From contig NC_079203.1 in the NCBI RefSeq assembly GCF_026745355.1, forward strand, positions 44,744,081-44,808,080: 64,000 nt of DNA, given 5' to 3'. The notes beneath the pieces are model-generated. The model was not told the origin of the DNA. It saw nothing but the letters and a program-made list of their open reading frames with translations, and searched no databases. The stretch is from Beta vulgaris subsp. vulgaris. Its lineage: Eukaryota > Streptophyta > Magnoliopsida > Caryophyllales > Amaranthaceae. Made by a program: the position numbers and the translations under genes. This document shows, piece by piece, positions 12,324-24,440 of this stretch; position 1 is the stretch's first letter, and each line of letters opens with the position of its first letter.

Positions 12324-13019
12324 TAGGAATGGCAACGGGTCGGACTTGGACCGGATTATGCATGATCCGACTCCGACCCTACAGAAAGTCGGATTATAAA
12401 TCTGAGTCCGAGTCCGACTCCGACATCCGACTTTGAAAATCTGAATCCGACCCGACTTAAAATCAGAACATCCGACTCCGAGATCCGACCCGACTTAAAA
12501 TCCGGACATCCGACTTAAAATCCGGACATCCGACTTAAAATCCGAACATCCAACTTAAAATCCGAACATCCGACTCCAAACCTGATTCGACTTATTTTTC
12601 TTTCAATTCTTTATAATAGAATAGTCTTCTATAATACAATAATTTAATCATTACAATTTATTCTAATCATCATATGAAAATCATTTATAGTACAAATAAT
12701 CTCATTATTACTATTATTTTTAACAATCATTTTTTTCTGTGGGAAAATCATGTATAATACAATTAGCTGAAAGTCGAAGTCAGATTATACATAAATAATA
12801 CATTACATAAATAAGAAAAAAGGATTGATTGACTCAAAGTCGGAGTCGGATTCGGATGTCGGATAATTTTATGAGATCCGACTCCGACCCTCCTCCGACT
12901 CGGAGTTGGATTTTTTAAACGGAGTCGGAGTCGGATTACTTTTTGTCGGGGTCAACTCGAATTTTTTCCTTCGGATCGGAACGGACTAGGGTCGGATTCG
13001 GATTGAATTGCCATCCCTA
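12324..13019. mobile_element. Non-autonomous hAT element with TCCGACTC-type repeats
   Basis: The element starts TAGGAATGGCAA and ends with the inverted TTGCCATCCCTA. The flanks cacacgac (12316-12323) and tccacgac (13020-13027) agree at 6 of 8 bases and share the last six, which fits a mutated 8-bp hAT duplication. Both subterminal zones are packed with variants of TCCGAC/GTCGGA in opposite orientation, which would let the ends fold back. It has no transposase. A very similar architecture with a different repeat word is seen at 24441-25159. Confidence 0.72.
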
Positions 13020-13322
13020 TCCACGACACACACTTAGTAGCATATATAATAGTAAAATTTTCAGTTTTCAATGTAGAGGTCGGAAATTCGAATTTTTGCC
13101 CTATTGGTTTCGTGGTTCAAGATCCACCACATAGTCCATGCATGTATATTTATGATTGTCACTAGCGTATTATGAACCAAAAAATTAAGGGTGTCAAGGT
13201 TTGAAAACGCAATCTCTAATTTGAAATTTGAGTATTTATCTACTGTTTTGTATATTTAAGACAATATATTTAAAGCAGAAAAATTAGGAGTCGGACCTCT
13301 GGCTATTTGCCTCAATCAATTA

Positions 13323-13581
13323 CTTTCTCCGTTTAGAAATAGTTGCACCGTTTTATGTTTTCACGCTTGCCGATAGATAGTTTCAAACGTTAATATCTTC
13401 AATTATCAATGAGTGAAAATTATAAAAAGTTAATATTAAAAAAATATACATTAGGACGAATCTAACAAGATCACATATGACTATATTTTTCCTAAAATAT
13501 AAATCACCAAAGATAATCAAAATGTAAGATGTGAACAGTAAATACTATGCAAATGGCGCAACTATTTCTAAATGCAGAAAG
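13323..13581. mobile_element. Stowaway-type MITE
   Basis: The termini ctttctccgtttagaaatag and the inverted ctatttctaaatgcagaaag are flanked by TA on both sides (13321-13322, 13582-13583). Total 259 bp, no coding capacity. The ends have drifted from the CTCCCTCC consensus, so this is an older copy. Confidence 0.8.
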
Positions 13582-14683
13582 TATATCAAAGTTTTTGTGT
13601 TTGTCTACGTACTTGATACTAGAGGACGATAGCATAAATTACACCTAAGATAAATTAACACTTTATAGATTACAATAATGTGTACGTTATTCCTTTAAGC
13701 AAACACTTTTAACTCATATCCTATATGATCACACTTTAATTAGTGATTGAAACACCCTAAAACTCATACTATTTTAGTACTAACTTTTTACACATGATCT
13801 GTTTTTTATATACAGTTCTAAAGAAAATCATAGTGCTCAACCATCACCTAAAATATTTGTTTGCGGGTTGGGTGTTGTATGTATGGTTTCTTGTTTTCCT
13901 TCAAAAGTTAAATATCTTGTTTGATTTATCATTTCATCATTTTTTCTAAAAAAAAACTCATTTTGTCGTCCGATAACCTCAACTAAGATTTTCAATCCCC
14001 TAGACAATATGGTACGACAATTGACAATCCCAACATTTCTATGAATCGATCTTGGATATATTTCATGATATTAGTGTAATATTGTATGTACAATTTTAAT
14101 TGTATTATTAGGTTTGTATTGTAACTCTATATATATAATGTTAGGGTTAACCTGATTAGGTTAACACAATTATTCTCCACACTTGTACATGGTATCACAA
14201 CTTAAGTTAAAATAATTTTATTTTCTCCTTCATGTTTCCTTCCTTCGGCCTTCCATCCTCCACCATGGACGCCGCCTCTGCCACATCGTTTTCCGATGTT
14301 GTTGCCTCATCCACGATGCATCTCTTCTTGCGTGGCTCTCTTGCTTCGGCAAGCCTCCCCACCTCTTCGACCATGATTGTCGGCTTGCACGAACCCTCGC
14401 AATTTTCTTCAGCCTTGGTTGTTGCTTCGCATGCTCAGCCCGTCCTGTCCTACTCGGCAGTGGCTGCGGGAATTGCCGCCCAGCACTCCTCGACAGCATA
14501 CGCCCAGCCCTCGCATCCTGCGACTCTCTTTGGCGTGTCATCCAGCCCGACAATGCAGCCCTGTAGCACTCCTGTGCGTGTCTCACCTTGGTTCTCGCCT
14601 GGTTTTTATCATCGGGTCTTGCAGCCCTCTCACGTGGGAGCTATTTCTCCGGCCTCTAATAGTGTTACGTCGATCGTTTTTAG

Positions 14684-15177
14684 CAGTGGCGGATCTAGAA
14701 ATTCAGAAATGGGGGTACGGAACAATGAGCAACTAGATTCATAAAATATATCATTTTTCCTTCCCTAATCTTTGGCTATATTTTATTTTTTTGGAGCCAA
14801 ATTTCGCCAACTTTAACCAAAATACCATTAATATATAAGAAAAAAATATCATATGATATAAATGCTCCGATACAAGATTACATAAGAATTGCATATTTAA
14901 CTTATTTAGGAGGGCCTGAAAGAGTAGGAGGAAGAAAAAATGTTGCTAAAGAACATTTGAGAAAAAAGAAAGAGTAAGAAAAAAAAAAAAAGATTGAAAG
15001 GTAGATTACAAGAATTGAACATGCAACCTCACACTCCTTTATCAATTTCCTCTCCCTTACCACTGAAACAAACACTAGTTTTGATAAAAGTCTGCATGTG
15101 TAAACTATATAAATCTGCTTTTCTAAATTAATGGGGGTACAGTTGTACCCACTGTACCCCCAGTGTATCCGCCCATG
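14684..15177. mobile_element. Non-autonomous hAT element inserted in the copia relic
   Basis: Starts CAGTGGCGGATC and ends GATCC-type inverse ATCCGCCCATG. It is flanked by a perfect 8-bp duplication GTTTTTAG (14676-14683 and 15178-15185). The host gag sequence continues across it. 494 bp, no transposase. Near the right end is a small inverted pair around gggggtac. Confidence 0.83.
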
Positions 15178-15413
15178 GTTTTTAGCCTCCCACAGCTGTC
15201 TACTCCAAATCTCACCGATCTCACGATCTGGTAACCATTACTCTTTCTTCTCCTGAATATTATCTTTTATGGAAAACGAAGATTACTTGCTTGCTTCTTT
15301 TGCATCAATTGCTTAATATAGTTGATGGTACGACTTCTATTCCTCCTTCTACTGTACTTGATGAACATGGTTATTCGATTTCTAATGTGCACTTCTATGA
15401 ATATCTTTCATTC

Positions 15414-15818
15414 TTGACTATCAGGTTTATATATGCATTTTATAAACTAAAAGTGCAAATATTAATATTTTTACATGGAAGATTTTTTATATGTCACTCC
15501 TAAACAAAATTCTTGACAGAGCTCATATATCACCCAAAATGCAAAGATCATACCGGTTGTTGTTGTGTTGTGTCGTTCTTAATTAGTCATTTTATATTTC
15601 ACATTTGTGCTAGTTGCTAATATTTCATTTTTTTCCTCATGTTTCATATAATATTTTTTTGTAATGTAATCAAGAATGAAAGCTCCACTAAGTATAATTG
15701 TTGAAAGTTTTCCTTTTTAAATAAAAATGTAACTCTAGATCGTATATAATAAGTAATTTAGAATTTATGTTCGAATAACTCCGAACCCACGTGGCTCAAT
15801 TCTTGGATCCGCCACTGA
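15414..15818. mobile_element. Truncated hAT-like terminus within the copia relic
   Basis: The right border ttggatccgccactg (ending 15818) is the inverse of the CAGTGGCGGATC terminus seen at 14684. The copia LTR sequence resumes immediately after it with attgtaact. The left terminus and the 8-bp duplication were not found, so the element has lost its left end or was joined by a deletion. Confidence 0.45.
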
Positions 15819-15883
15819 TTGTAACTTACTGTTAGGGTCGATCTAATCAAGTTAACATTTATTCTTCACACTTCTACACATGA

Positions 15884-16765
15884 ATTATTATTTTTTATAA
15901 AACGAGCTTTTCACATTTTAAAAAGTTACTTTAGCAATAATTAGATTTCTAGCTAGCCAAGTTATTCTATCATTATGATAATCAATGTTTCCTTTTTTGC
16001 AAACTTTAATTGCCAAATTCAATGAAATTAATCCAAAATTTTAGAAATCTATGAGTACTATTATTTTTGAGAGTGACATTTTGATTATAGCTTTAGAACT
16101 TATGCTTATTCCACTCGAGGTTTCCTCTACTTGGAAATAGAATGCACATTACGGTTGTCTTTTCTCACTAGCTTAAGTGGAAGAGATGCTCAACCATCAA
16201 ATCTCAAAAACAGCAAACCAGTACTTAAAAAAGAAAGAGAATATAGTGGAAGAGATAAAACAAAGGCTCCACTAAATCCCCACAAAGCTTAAATATGCTC
16301 CATCTGTCCATCAGCTGAATATATAATCCCTACATATGTAATCTCTGTAAGCACTAATTAAGCACGTTAATTGATCTTTTGCAGACCATCGTAAACTAAC
16401 ATTTTTTTGGACCTAGTTCTTGAAAAAAAAAAAAGATTTCTCTCAGCTAATACAATCTCTTTGCTTCAATAATTTTTGATGGGCTGATGAAAGAAATTAT
16501 TTTTGGATGAATTTTTATTTATTGTTGTAATATAAGCTAATAGTTTTTTTATGTCTTTCGAAGATATAGGCTGGCATATAATGCATTTTTGTTATTATAT
16601 GTTACTTTTTGGTCATTTAAAGAGATTTAAATGAGTAATAAAAAAAATATAATAAAGAGAGAGTTCCATTTGCGCGAAAATAAAATGGAGTTTGATGGTT
16701 TTTTTTTGTTCATGAGTGAAATGGAGGTGATACATTTGTTCATAAAATGAACAAAACATGAGTAA
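15884..16765. other. AT-rich intergenic stretch
   Basis: Nothing recognised; no conserved coding frame, repeat or transposon terminus seen. Confidence 0.45.
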
Positions 16766-17908
16766 GGGTGCGTTCTATTCAACTTATTGGCCCTGAACTT
16801 ATTGGACCTTATCTGAACTGAACTTATTGAACCTGAACTGAACTTATTGGAACTTATTAAACCTGATTGGACCTGATCTAACTTATTGGACCTGATTGGA
16901 ACTTATTGGACCTTATTGACCTTATTGAAACTTATTAGACCTTATTGGTCCTGATTGGAATTTATTAGACCTTATTGGACCTGATTGAAACTTATTTGAC
17001 CTTATTGGACCTGATTGAAACTTATTAGACCTGATTGAAACTTATTTGACCTTATTAGACAAAAACATTGACCATGAATAACATAAATATTACCACTAAT
17101 GGAAATACTACTCCTCAAATTTTTTTATGGAGTAATAATTATTATAATCCGTCCTTTGAAAAAAATGATTATTAATTATCTTTTATGATAATTAATTTAA
17201 CAAAAAAATTTACTATTTATATATTTGCCTATACATAAATTTCACCACTAATATATCTAATAGTCTTGTTTTGATTTTATGAAACACTTGTAGAAAATCA
17301 AATATTAATTAACATTTATTATTATTATTGTTAACCTTAATTATTTGACCATGATTATAATATTATTTAATAGCCATATGAATAATCAAATAATAGACAA
17401 TAATACAAGTATAATACTATAAATTGTGGTACTTTAATAAAAAATTCTAATAATAACATAATCAACTAATAGTAATATGAATAATAAAATAATAGACATA
17501 ATACAAATAAATAATAAAATAATAGACATAATACAAATAAATAATAAAAATAGACACTAATACAAGTATAATACTATATAATCATTGTGGTACTTTAATT
17601 AAAATTATAATAATAACATAATCCGCTAATAGTGATATGAAATTATGAATAACAAAATAATGGACAATAATACAAATGTTTATTAAACATTGACTATTTG
17701 GACCTTATTAGACCTGATTGGAACTTATTGGGCCTTATTAGACCTGATTGGAACTTATTGCACCTGATTGGAACTTATTGACCTTATTAGACCTTATTGA
17801 AACTTATTGCACTTATTAGACCTTATTGCGACTTATCTGAACTTATCTGAACTTATCTGAACTTATTGGACCTGAAACTTAATTTTTTAAGTTGAACAGA
17901 ACGCACCC
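16766..17908. mobile_element. Foldback MITE with GGACCTGATT/GAACTTATT repeats
   Basis: The left end GGGTGCGTTCTATTCAACTT and right end AAGTTGAACAGAACGCACCC are inverted copies of each other. Both arms (about 16785-17060 and 17695-17880) consist of variant words such as TTATTGGACCTGATTGGAAC and TTATCTGAACT, reading the same way along the strand. The centre is very AT-rich, with short direct repeats around ataataaaataatagacat (17460-17560). Ends of this GGnnnTGTTC style elsewhere in the window (41974, 45940, 63020) have TAA duplications typical of Tourist/PIF. Here the left flank is TAA but the right is TTT, so the superfamily is not certain. Confidence 0.65.
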
Positions 17909-18170
17909 TTTAAGTTCAGATAAGTTCAGATAAGTTGCAATAAGGTCTAATAAGGGCAATAAAGTTCCAATAAGGTCTAATAAGGTCCAATAAGTTCTAA
18001 TCAGGTACCATAAGTTCCAATCAGGTGCAATAAGTTCCAATCAGGTCTAATAAGGTCCAATAAGTTCCGATCAGGTCTAATAACGTCAAATAAGGTCCAA
18101 TAAGGTCCAAATAGTCAATGTTTGATAAACATTTGTATTATTATCCATTATTTTGTTATTCACAATTTAG
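17641..18170. repeat. Long near-perfect palindrome at the right end of the foldback MITE
   Basis: Bases 17641-17860 are repeated as the reverse complement at 17911-18170 with few differences, around a loop of about 50 nt that contains the MITE's terminal repeat. The right half is not part of the normal element. It looks like a second, inverted partial copy fused head to head. A transcript through it would form a hairpin of more than 200 bp. Confidence 0.85.
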
Positions 18171-18888
18171 TAATCAAACCCTACACCATCACCATTGGCA
18201 TAATGGCATTGCTCTAAGGAAACCTTGTGTAATAAGATTAAAAAAAGATGAGCCGAGAGTGATTATCGACCATTACTATTCACCACTATTGTTGTATAAA
18301 AAAAAAAATCTAATGTTTCATAATTTTTTTGGGTGATTCACTAACTCATGTACTTGAAGAGAAGTAGCCATTAATCCTTATAGCAAAGATTTACATAAAA
18401 TCTACAACTTATCACTAACGTAATATTTATGTCAACATAAGCATATTTATAGCCATGTTTGGTAAATGTCTTTTTTTATTGGTTTTTCGCTTTTTAATTT
18501 AGTCAAAAAATAAAAAAAAATTTGGTTATTGGCTTTTTGATTGGCTGAAAAAAGCTGCTCGGAGTAGCTTTTCGGATTGGCTTTTGGTTTGTTGGCCCAC
18601 AAACTCTCTAATAAATTAACAACCAACAACAACAACTAATTTTACCAAGCACTTTTGCAAACAACTGGCTTGAACAACCAACTCAAAAAGCCAATAAATA
18701 CAACAATGCTTCCAGCCAGTCAAACAAGCCAACTAAAACAGCCAACAACCAACAGCCGATGCAACCCCTATATGTCAACATAGATATATATCAATAGGAA
18801 CAATATGGACTCTTAAAATATAAAAACTAAGTCACATTTAACAGAGGTGCAACATCCTCTGTATGAACTTGAGTGTGTGTCCCTATTT
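18171..18888. other. Intergenic stretch with a possible MITE at 18455-18770
   Basis: No gene. From about 18455 (ccatgtttggtaaatg) to 18770 the sequence is rich in ttggctttttgg-type words on the left and their complement ccaaaaagccaa-type words on the right, as in small foldback elements. I could not define termini or a duplication. Confidence 0.35.
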
Positions 18889-18893
18889 ACGTA

Positions 18894-19046
18894 TGTACAA
18901 GTGTGGGAAATAATTGTGTTAACCTGTTGTAGGTTAACCTGGCATTCAATATATATAGTGTCTACAATACAGACCTATGACTATGAAAGTATCCTTCTAC
19001 CCTTTACAATATAATATTATCCCTTTACATATAATATTATCTAATA
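18894..19046 (-). repeat. 3' LTR of the minus-strand copia element
   Basis: 153 bp. On the minus strand it starts TATTAGATAATA and ends CTTGTACA. It is preceded by a purine tract reading GATTGAGGGGGTG (19059-19047), the plus-strand primer of the element, and followed by the ACGTA duplication. Confidence 0.9.
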
Positions 19047-19059
19047 CACCCCCTCAATC

Positions 19060-19691
19060 TTTACGGGGTGAAACTACGGATAGATTGGTACGATGTTTAG
19101 TAAACAAGTCAGTAGTTGGACCCTTAATTAGTAAAAATGTCTTTAACCTGAGACTGAGTAGGAATATGTCGAACAATAAGTCCTCCCTTGGCAACTATTT
19201 CTCGAACAAAGTGATAGTCAACATCGATATGTTTGCTACGATCATGATGAACTGGATTAGCGGTGAGATAAGTAGCAGAGATATTTCGCAATAGACAATC
19301 ACAGGACGACGGAGAAAATGGCCAATGTCAGCAAGAAGTTGCTTGAGCCAAATGTTTCTGCAGCTGTGTAGGCAATGGCCCTGTATTCAGCTTCAGTGGA
19401 GGATTTGGAGACAGTAGGTTGCTTTTTAGAACGCCAGAAAATAAGATTCTTCCCAAGAAAGACAGCATAGCCAGTAGTAGAACGCCGTGTGTCAAGACAT
19501 CCTGCCCAATCTGCATCAGAATAGGCAATAACAATAGTAGGAGAACTGTTGCTATATAAATAAAGTCCATAATCCAGAGTCCCCTGCAGATATCTGAAAA
19601 TTCTTTTCACAGCATGAAGGTGAGTAGTACGAGGAGCATGCATAAACTGAGACACCATATTAACAACATAAGCAATATCAGGACGAGTCAT
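19060..19691 (-). pseudogene. Copia RNase H domain (frameshifted)
   Basis: Continues the RT frame after a nonsense codon at 19701-19703. Visible are RPDIAYVVN, YSDADWAGC (catalytic Asp), SSTEAEYRAI (catalytic Glu) and, in a shifted frame after about 19340, ADIGHFLR...VYCEN and HIDVDYHFVRE. The shift at about 19340 cuts the domain before the end, so no active RNase H can be made from this copy. Confidence 0.85.
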
Positions 19692-19700
19692 AGTTAAGTA

Positions 19701-21803
19701 CTACAATGCACCAACCATACTACGATAATCTGTGGGATCAGCAAGAAGTTCTCCATCAAGCAGAGACAATGTTACTCTAGAGACAACAGGAGTGGTAACT
19801 GGTTTAACAGTATGAAGATGGAATTTACGTAGTAAATCAGAGACATACTTATGTTGAGACAAAAATAAACCAGATGGAGTACGCACAACCTGCACACCTA
19901 AGAAGTAATGAAGATCCCCTAAATCCTTCATAGCAAATTGAGAAGAAAGAACAGAAATGAATTTGGCAACAAGAGGAGGACTACTACCAGTAAGGACAAT
20001 GTCATCAACATACAATAGAAGAATAATGAGATGACCACGATATTTGAGAGTGAACATAGAAGTGTCACAACTGCTGCACTTGAAACCAATAGATAAAAGA
20101 AAGTTGCTAAACCGAGAAAACCAAGCTCTAAGAGCTTGTTTCAAACCATAAATGGACTTACGAAGACGACAAATATGAGTAGGTTTAGATGGCTGAACAA
20201 AACCCGGAGGTTGACGCATATAAACTTCTTCATTGAGAAAACCATGAAGAAACGCATTTTTGACATCTAACTGACGAATAGACCATTTAAGAGAAACAAC
20301 AATGGTAAGAACCAAGCGAACAGTAGTAGGTTTAACAACAGGACTAAAGGTTTCAAAGTAATCAATACCTGCCTGCTGATGATTGCCAAAAACAACAAGT
20401 CTGGCTTTGAACCGCTCCACAAAACCGTCAGAATGATATTTAATCCTGTAAACCCACTTACAACCAAGTAAATTCTTATCATAGTTGCGAGGTACCAATT
20501 CCCATGTGTCATTTTTAATCAAAGCATTATATTCACCTAACATAGCTTGACGCCAACGTGAGTCTTTAGAAGCTTGTTTAAAATTAGTAGGTTCGGACTC
20601 TACAATTTCAGTGTTTAAGTTCATTAAGACATGAGTCTTAGACACACCATCCTTAAGACGAGTGACCATAGGGTGGTGATTAGCAACAGGAGGAGACGGA
20701 CAAGGAGAGAGGGGAGTGGGAGACACCGGACTAGACGACGAGGAATGGGGAGAGACCGTGAGAGGAGACTCTAGGGGAAGGGACTCGGGCGGAGTGGCCT
20801 GGGCACGCGGCGACCCAGCGAGAGATGGCGAGCCACTTACCGAGGCACGTGGCGACGCAGCAGACCTCACAGAACCGGGCAAGCGAGAGTCCGAGGCCAC
20901 GGGAGTGGGCGACGCAGCAGGCTGCCCAGCGAGCCGAGGCTCGATAGGAGACGACGCCGGAGGACTGGCGAGGCCAGCAACCGAGGGTGAAGGAAATGGC
21001 CCTGGGGAATAAGAGGCCGACGCATGGGTCGACACGGGAAGAAAATGGGAAGAAGCCAAAGGCAACTCGTGGGTAGTGTTCGTGGGAGACCAGTCCCAAG
21101 TCAAGACCAAGGGTGAACTATAAGGGACATTTGATGCAGAGCCAACTAAAGCACGATACGGAAATTTATGTTCATGAAAAAGAACATGACGACTAGTGTA
21201 TACTTTCTTGGTAGTAGTTACAAAACAACGATACCCTTTATATTCCAATGCATATCCACTAAAAACACAAGTTTTCGATTTAGGTTGCAGTTTGTGATTT
21301 TTAGAGTTTAGGAACAAAGGAAAGCATTCACATCCAAATGTTTTCAAAAATTGATAGGAAGGAGGACGATGAAATAATTTTTCAAAAGGAGAAACACCCC
21401 CTAAAACCAAGCTGGGTAATCGATTGATAGTGTAAGTGGCAGTATATGATGCATCAACCCAAAATTCCGCAGGAAAGTCAGAATGAATAATCATAATACG
21501 AGCCATTTCAATGATATGACGATGTTTGCGTTCTGCAACACCGTTTTGAGCTGGAGTGTGGGGACAAGATTTTTGAAAAATAATACCATTGTCAGAAAAA
21601 TGTTGAAGAAGAGGAGAATTGTCAAATTCCCTTCCTCCATCACTTTGAAATATTTTAATTTTCCAATTAAAAAGATTTTCAACCATCTTTTGAAACATAA
21701 GGAATTTGAATAACTTCCGATTTTCGACGTAAAGGATAAATCCAGGAATAGCGTGAAAAATCATCAACAAACACAACATAATATGAAATAATTGATTTGA
21801 CAA
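19701..21803 (-). pseudogene. Copia integrase core and reverse transcriptase
   Basis: A long frame of 700 codons. Its N-terminal part is the second half of the integrase core (FQSDGGREFDN, then HTPAQNGVAERKHRHI). A Pro/Ser-rich linker (about 250 residues in) follows, then the RVT_2 reverse transcriptase domain with WRQAMLGEYNAL, CKWVYRIK, FSPVVKPTTVR, LDVKNAFLHG and the catalytic LLLYVDDIVLTG. It ends at a TAG inside LqYLTMTRPD. The first half of the integrase, upstream to about 22150, is present but out of frame. Confidence 0.92.
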
Positions 21804-22158
21804 AACAGGAGATTGCCAAAGATCACTATGAATTTTATATAATGGATATGTAGAAAATGTTCAAAGAATCAAAAGGTAAACGGTGTATTTTTCCTTGCTT
21901 ACAGCCTACACAATCATCATGAAATTTAGAGGTACATGTGATATATTTATTTGAACATAATTTTCCTATAATGTTAGAAGATGTATGACCCAGCGAGCAT
22001 GCCACACGTCACCCGACTCCTTAAGGTAGGAAAGCAGGAACTGAAGGCTCAGGAGGGACAATGCTGGGCTGAAGAGGGTAGACACCTTGTTTACTGGTTC
22101 CCTGAAGCAGAACTTCCCCCTTATCTGGTCCTTAACATAAACAAATTTTTATCAAAAC

Positions 22159-22545
22159 TCACAACACAATCATTTTCATGACACAACTTGTTAACTGATA
22201 ATAAATTATGTTTAAATTAGGGACATGACAGACAGATGATAAACGGAGGGGACGACTTGCAGTTTTTAAAGTTAAATTTCCAGTACTTTTAATTGGGAGT
22301 AAGGTACCATTACCAACTACAACAGAACTAGACCCAGTATAAGGAGTTTTAATAGTGAACGTACCATCCTGAGGAGTCATGTGAGATGCAGCTACCGAAT
22401 CCGGATACCATACTGAGTCATTAGCTTCACCACCAACAGACAGTGCAGCTAAGGCTCGAGTGACACTTTCTGAGGAGGAGGGAACAAAGTTATGATTGAA
22501 ACGCTGGGAACAGTAGGCAGCTTGATGACCTTGAAACCAACACAA
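22159..22545 (-). pseudogene. Copia Gag zinc knuckle and aspartic protease
   Basis: The zinc knuckle just upstream and into this frame reads CGLCWFQGHQAAYC (CX2CX4HX4C). The protease follows with WYPDSVAASHMT. The catalytic motif in the family is DSG(A/T), and here Gly is replaced by Val, which should inactivate the enzyme. The frame stops in the region where the pre-integrase domain should start. Confidence 0.82.
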
Positions 22546-22965
22546 ACCACATGTATCGGAAGTAGGGGTAGAGGTAACATTGTTACCATTCGATGAATTA
22601 CTCCTTATACCATTTGAGCGTCCCCGATTACCATTGTTGTTGTTGTTTCCTCCAGATCCACGATTATTATTGTTTCCACCATTCCCACCATTATTATTCC
22701 GAGCATTGTTTCCCCACGATTATTATTACCACCTCTGTTTCTGTTATTCCTTCCCGATTTCTCCCTCCAGAATTAGTTTGGGAGGAGGAACTTGAACCAG
22801 TACCAGTAGATTTAACGGCAAGTAAGGCATGATGGGATGAGGATCAGATGCATCCTTAGAATTGATCAATCTTTGTTCATGCAGTAGTAACTTGGGACGC
22901 AAATCATCAAAATAATTGGGAATGGATAATGCAGGAGGGTAGTAACTATATGATCGTACTCAGAA

Positions 22966-23886
22966 TCACGATCTAGCCAAAAAAGTATACTGCACTAAAT
23001 CCTGGTTCGACACAGGACACTGAATAGCAGCAAGGGAATCAACAATCACCTTAATATCCCGTAAGTACCCATCCATTGTCTGGGAAGCAGGTTTTTTAAT
23101 CTGAGTTAAACGTCCCTTTAATTCCATAGATCGGGCCATACTAGCATGCATAAATCTAGATTGTAATCTAGTCCAAATATCCACAGAAGTATGCAAATCA
23201 TGAACATCCACAAATACATCACGTGATAAGGTTGCAAAAATCCATGATTTAACTTGTTGATCAATACGTAAATACTCATAAAAGTGAACATTGGGAACAG
23301 TATTACCAGACTCATCAATAACAGTAGCAGGAGGAATTATAGCAGTGCCATCAACAATACCAAGTAATTGATGGGAAAGTAATAGGCAAGTTATTTGCGT
23401 TTTCCATAATAAATAATCTTCAGGGGAAGATAAAGTAATGGTTACCAGATTCTTCAGATTAGGGGCCGATAAAGTCGGAAGACTGAAAGGAGTAGCCGTA
23501 TGGGACGCGCCTAATAGGGGCGTGGAAGGATTAGAAAATTGCCAAGCTTGAGAGGTGGTCGACGTGGCCGGGTATAACACCGGTGTGGCACCGCTGTGAG
23601 AGGGGCCCAGTGAGGTGGGCATATATCCCGGCGGAAAACGCGGGGTCGCGCGCGAGGCTGAAGCCGGTGATGTAAATCCGGTCGTCCAAGACTAGGAGAA
23701 ATCCAGGCCAGAAAGTAGAGGACGCGAGAAAGAATTAGCAGCAGATGGCTGCAAGCCGGGGTGAGCGGCAGAGACCGCAGCTACGGTGGCGGCCGGCGAC
23801 AAAGTCGGCGAGGCGGCAGATGAAGAAGCCGGAAGAGGCTGCGTGGATATAGCAGCGGCAGCGGAATTCATGGATGAAGAATCCAT
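22966..23886 (-). pseudogene. Copia Gag (capsid part) with one nonsense codon
   Basis: Starts at MDSSSMNSAAAA and runs in one frame to 22966 apart from a TAG at 23692-23694. An Ala/Ser/Pro-rich N-terminus is followed by a copia-type Gag core: LVTITLSSPEDYLLWKTQI, FYEYLRIDQQVKSWIFATL and MDGYLRDIKVIVDSLAA. A frameshift at about 22970 separates it from the zinc knuckle region (about 22500-22900), which is rich in Asn and Gly. Confidence 0.85.
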
Positions 23887-23995
23887 AGCCAGGGAAAAGT
23901 AAAAAACGACGTAAAAGAATTGAGGAATTAAAAAATAATTCTTGGACGGAAAAAAAACGAGGTGGAAAAAAAATTAATTCTTTTAGGAAATCACT

Positions 23996-24008
23996 GGTTG
24001 TGATACCA
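23996..24008 (-). promoter_or_regulatory. Primer-binding site of the minus-strand copia element
   Basis: Directly inside the 5' LTR the minus strand reads TGGTATCACAACC. The first eight bases match the initiator-Met tRNA primer site TGGTATCAGAGC used by most plant copia elements; the later bases have diverged. Confidence 0.85.
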
Positions 24009-24161
24009 TGTACAAGTGTGGGAAATAATTGTGTTAACCTGTTGTAGGTTAATCTGGCATTCAATATATATAGTGTTTACAATACAGACCAATGACTATG
24101 AAAGTACCCTTCTACCCTTTACAATATAATATTATCCCTTTACATATACTATTATCTAATA
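24009..24161 (-). repeat. 5' LTR of the minus-strand copia element
   Basis: 153 bp, about five differences from the 3' LTR. On the minus strand it starts TATTAG and ends TTGTACA, with the ACGTA duplication outside. The TA..CA termini are supported independently by the same ends plus a different duplication in the relic at 14069-15878. Confidence 0.9.
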
Positions 24162-24440
24162 ACGTAAATAATATAAGTTAATAATATTTGGTTCGGTATT
24201 AGTTAAAACACTATAATAATCTGGCTGAATTGACCCATCTACTATAGGTGGGTAGCTATTCAAATTATTTGAATTATTTGAATCTGGCTGAATTGGATTA
24301 AGTTTATTTTAAATCAATTTGAAAACTCAAATCAAATTAGATTTGCGAGGTAAACTTTCCGAGTTCCAAATTCCCGTGCTGGCTCAAAGAAGATAAGGGA
24401 GAACATAACCCGAAGACATTGCTGCATTATTATATCTAAG

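Larger units (their letters stand above)
14069..15878 (+). mobile_element. Deleted Ty1/copia element (same family as 18894-24161) with 5-bp TSD
   Basis: Left LTR 14069-14189 starts TATTAG and ends CTTGTACA. The primer-binding site TGGTATCA follows directly at 14190. The right LTR remnant (15819-15878) ends CTTCTACA. Direct repeats CATGA flank the whole (14064-14068, 15879-15883). Between the LTRs is only a decayed gag: at about 15186-15410 the protein reads VTITLSSPEYYLLWKT and VDGTTSIPPSTVLDEHGYS, closely matching the gag of the minus-strand element at 18.9-24.2 kb. Protease, integrase and RT are missing. The gag is split by the hAT element 14684-15177. A second, incomplete hAT-like terminus ends at 15818 inside the right LTR. 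Confidence 0.8.
18894..24161 (-). mobile_element. Complete Ty1/copia retrotransposon, inactive, with TA..CA LTR ends
   Basis: A 5268-bp insertion flanked by perfect 5-bp duplications ACGTA (18889-18893, 24162-24166). Read on the minus strand the order is 5' LTR, primer-binding site, gag, protease, integrase, reverse transcriptase, RNase H, polypurine tract, 3' LTR: the Ty1/copia order. The two LTRs differ at about 5 of 153 positions, so the insertion is moderately old. The coding region has several nonsense codons and frameshifts and a protease active-site change. The related deleted copy at 14069-15878 shares LTR and gag sequence and also starts TATTAG. Confidence 0.93.

Noticed and set aside
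14230..14586. Minus-strand frame opposite the copia gag relic
   Set aside because: Antisense shadow of the Ala/Ser-rich gag leader; no plausible start or domain.
20716..21099. Two frames opposite or beside the Pro/Ser linker of the copia polyprotein
   Set aside because: Low-complexity codons leave the other frames open; they do not continue beyond the linker.
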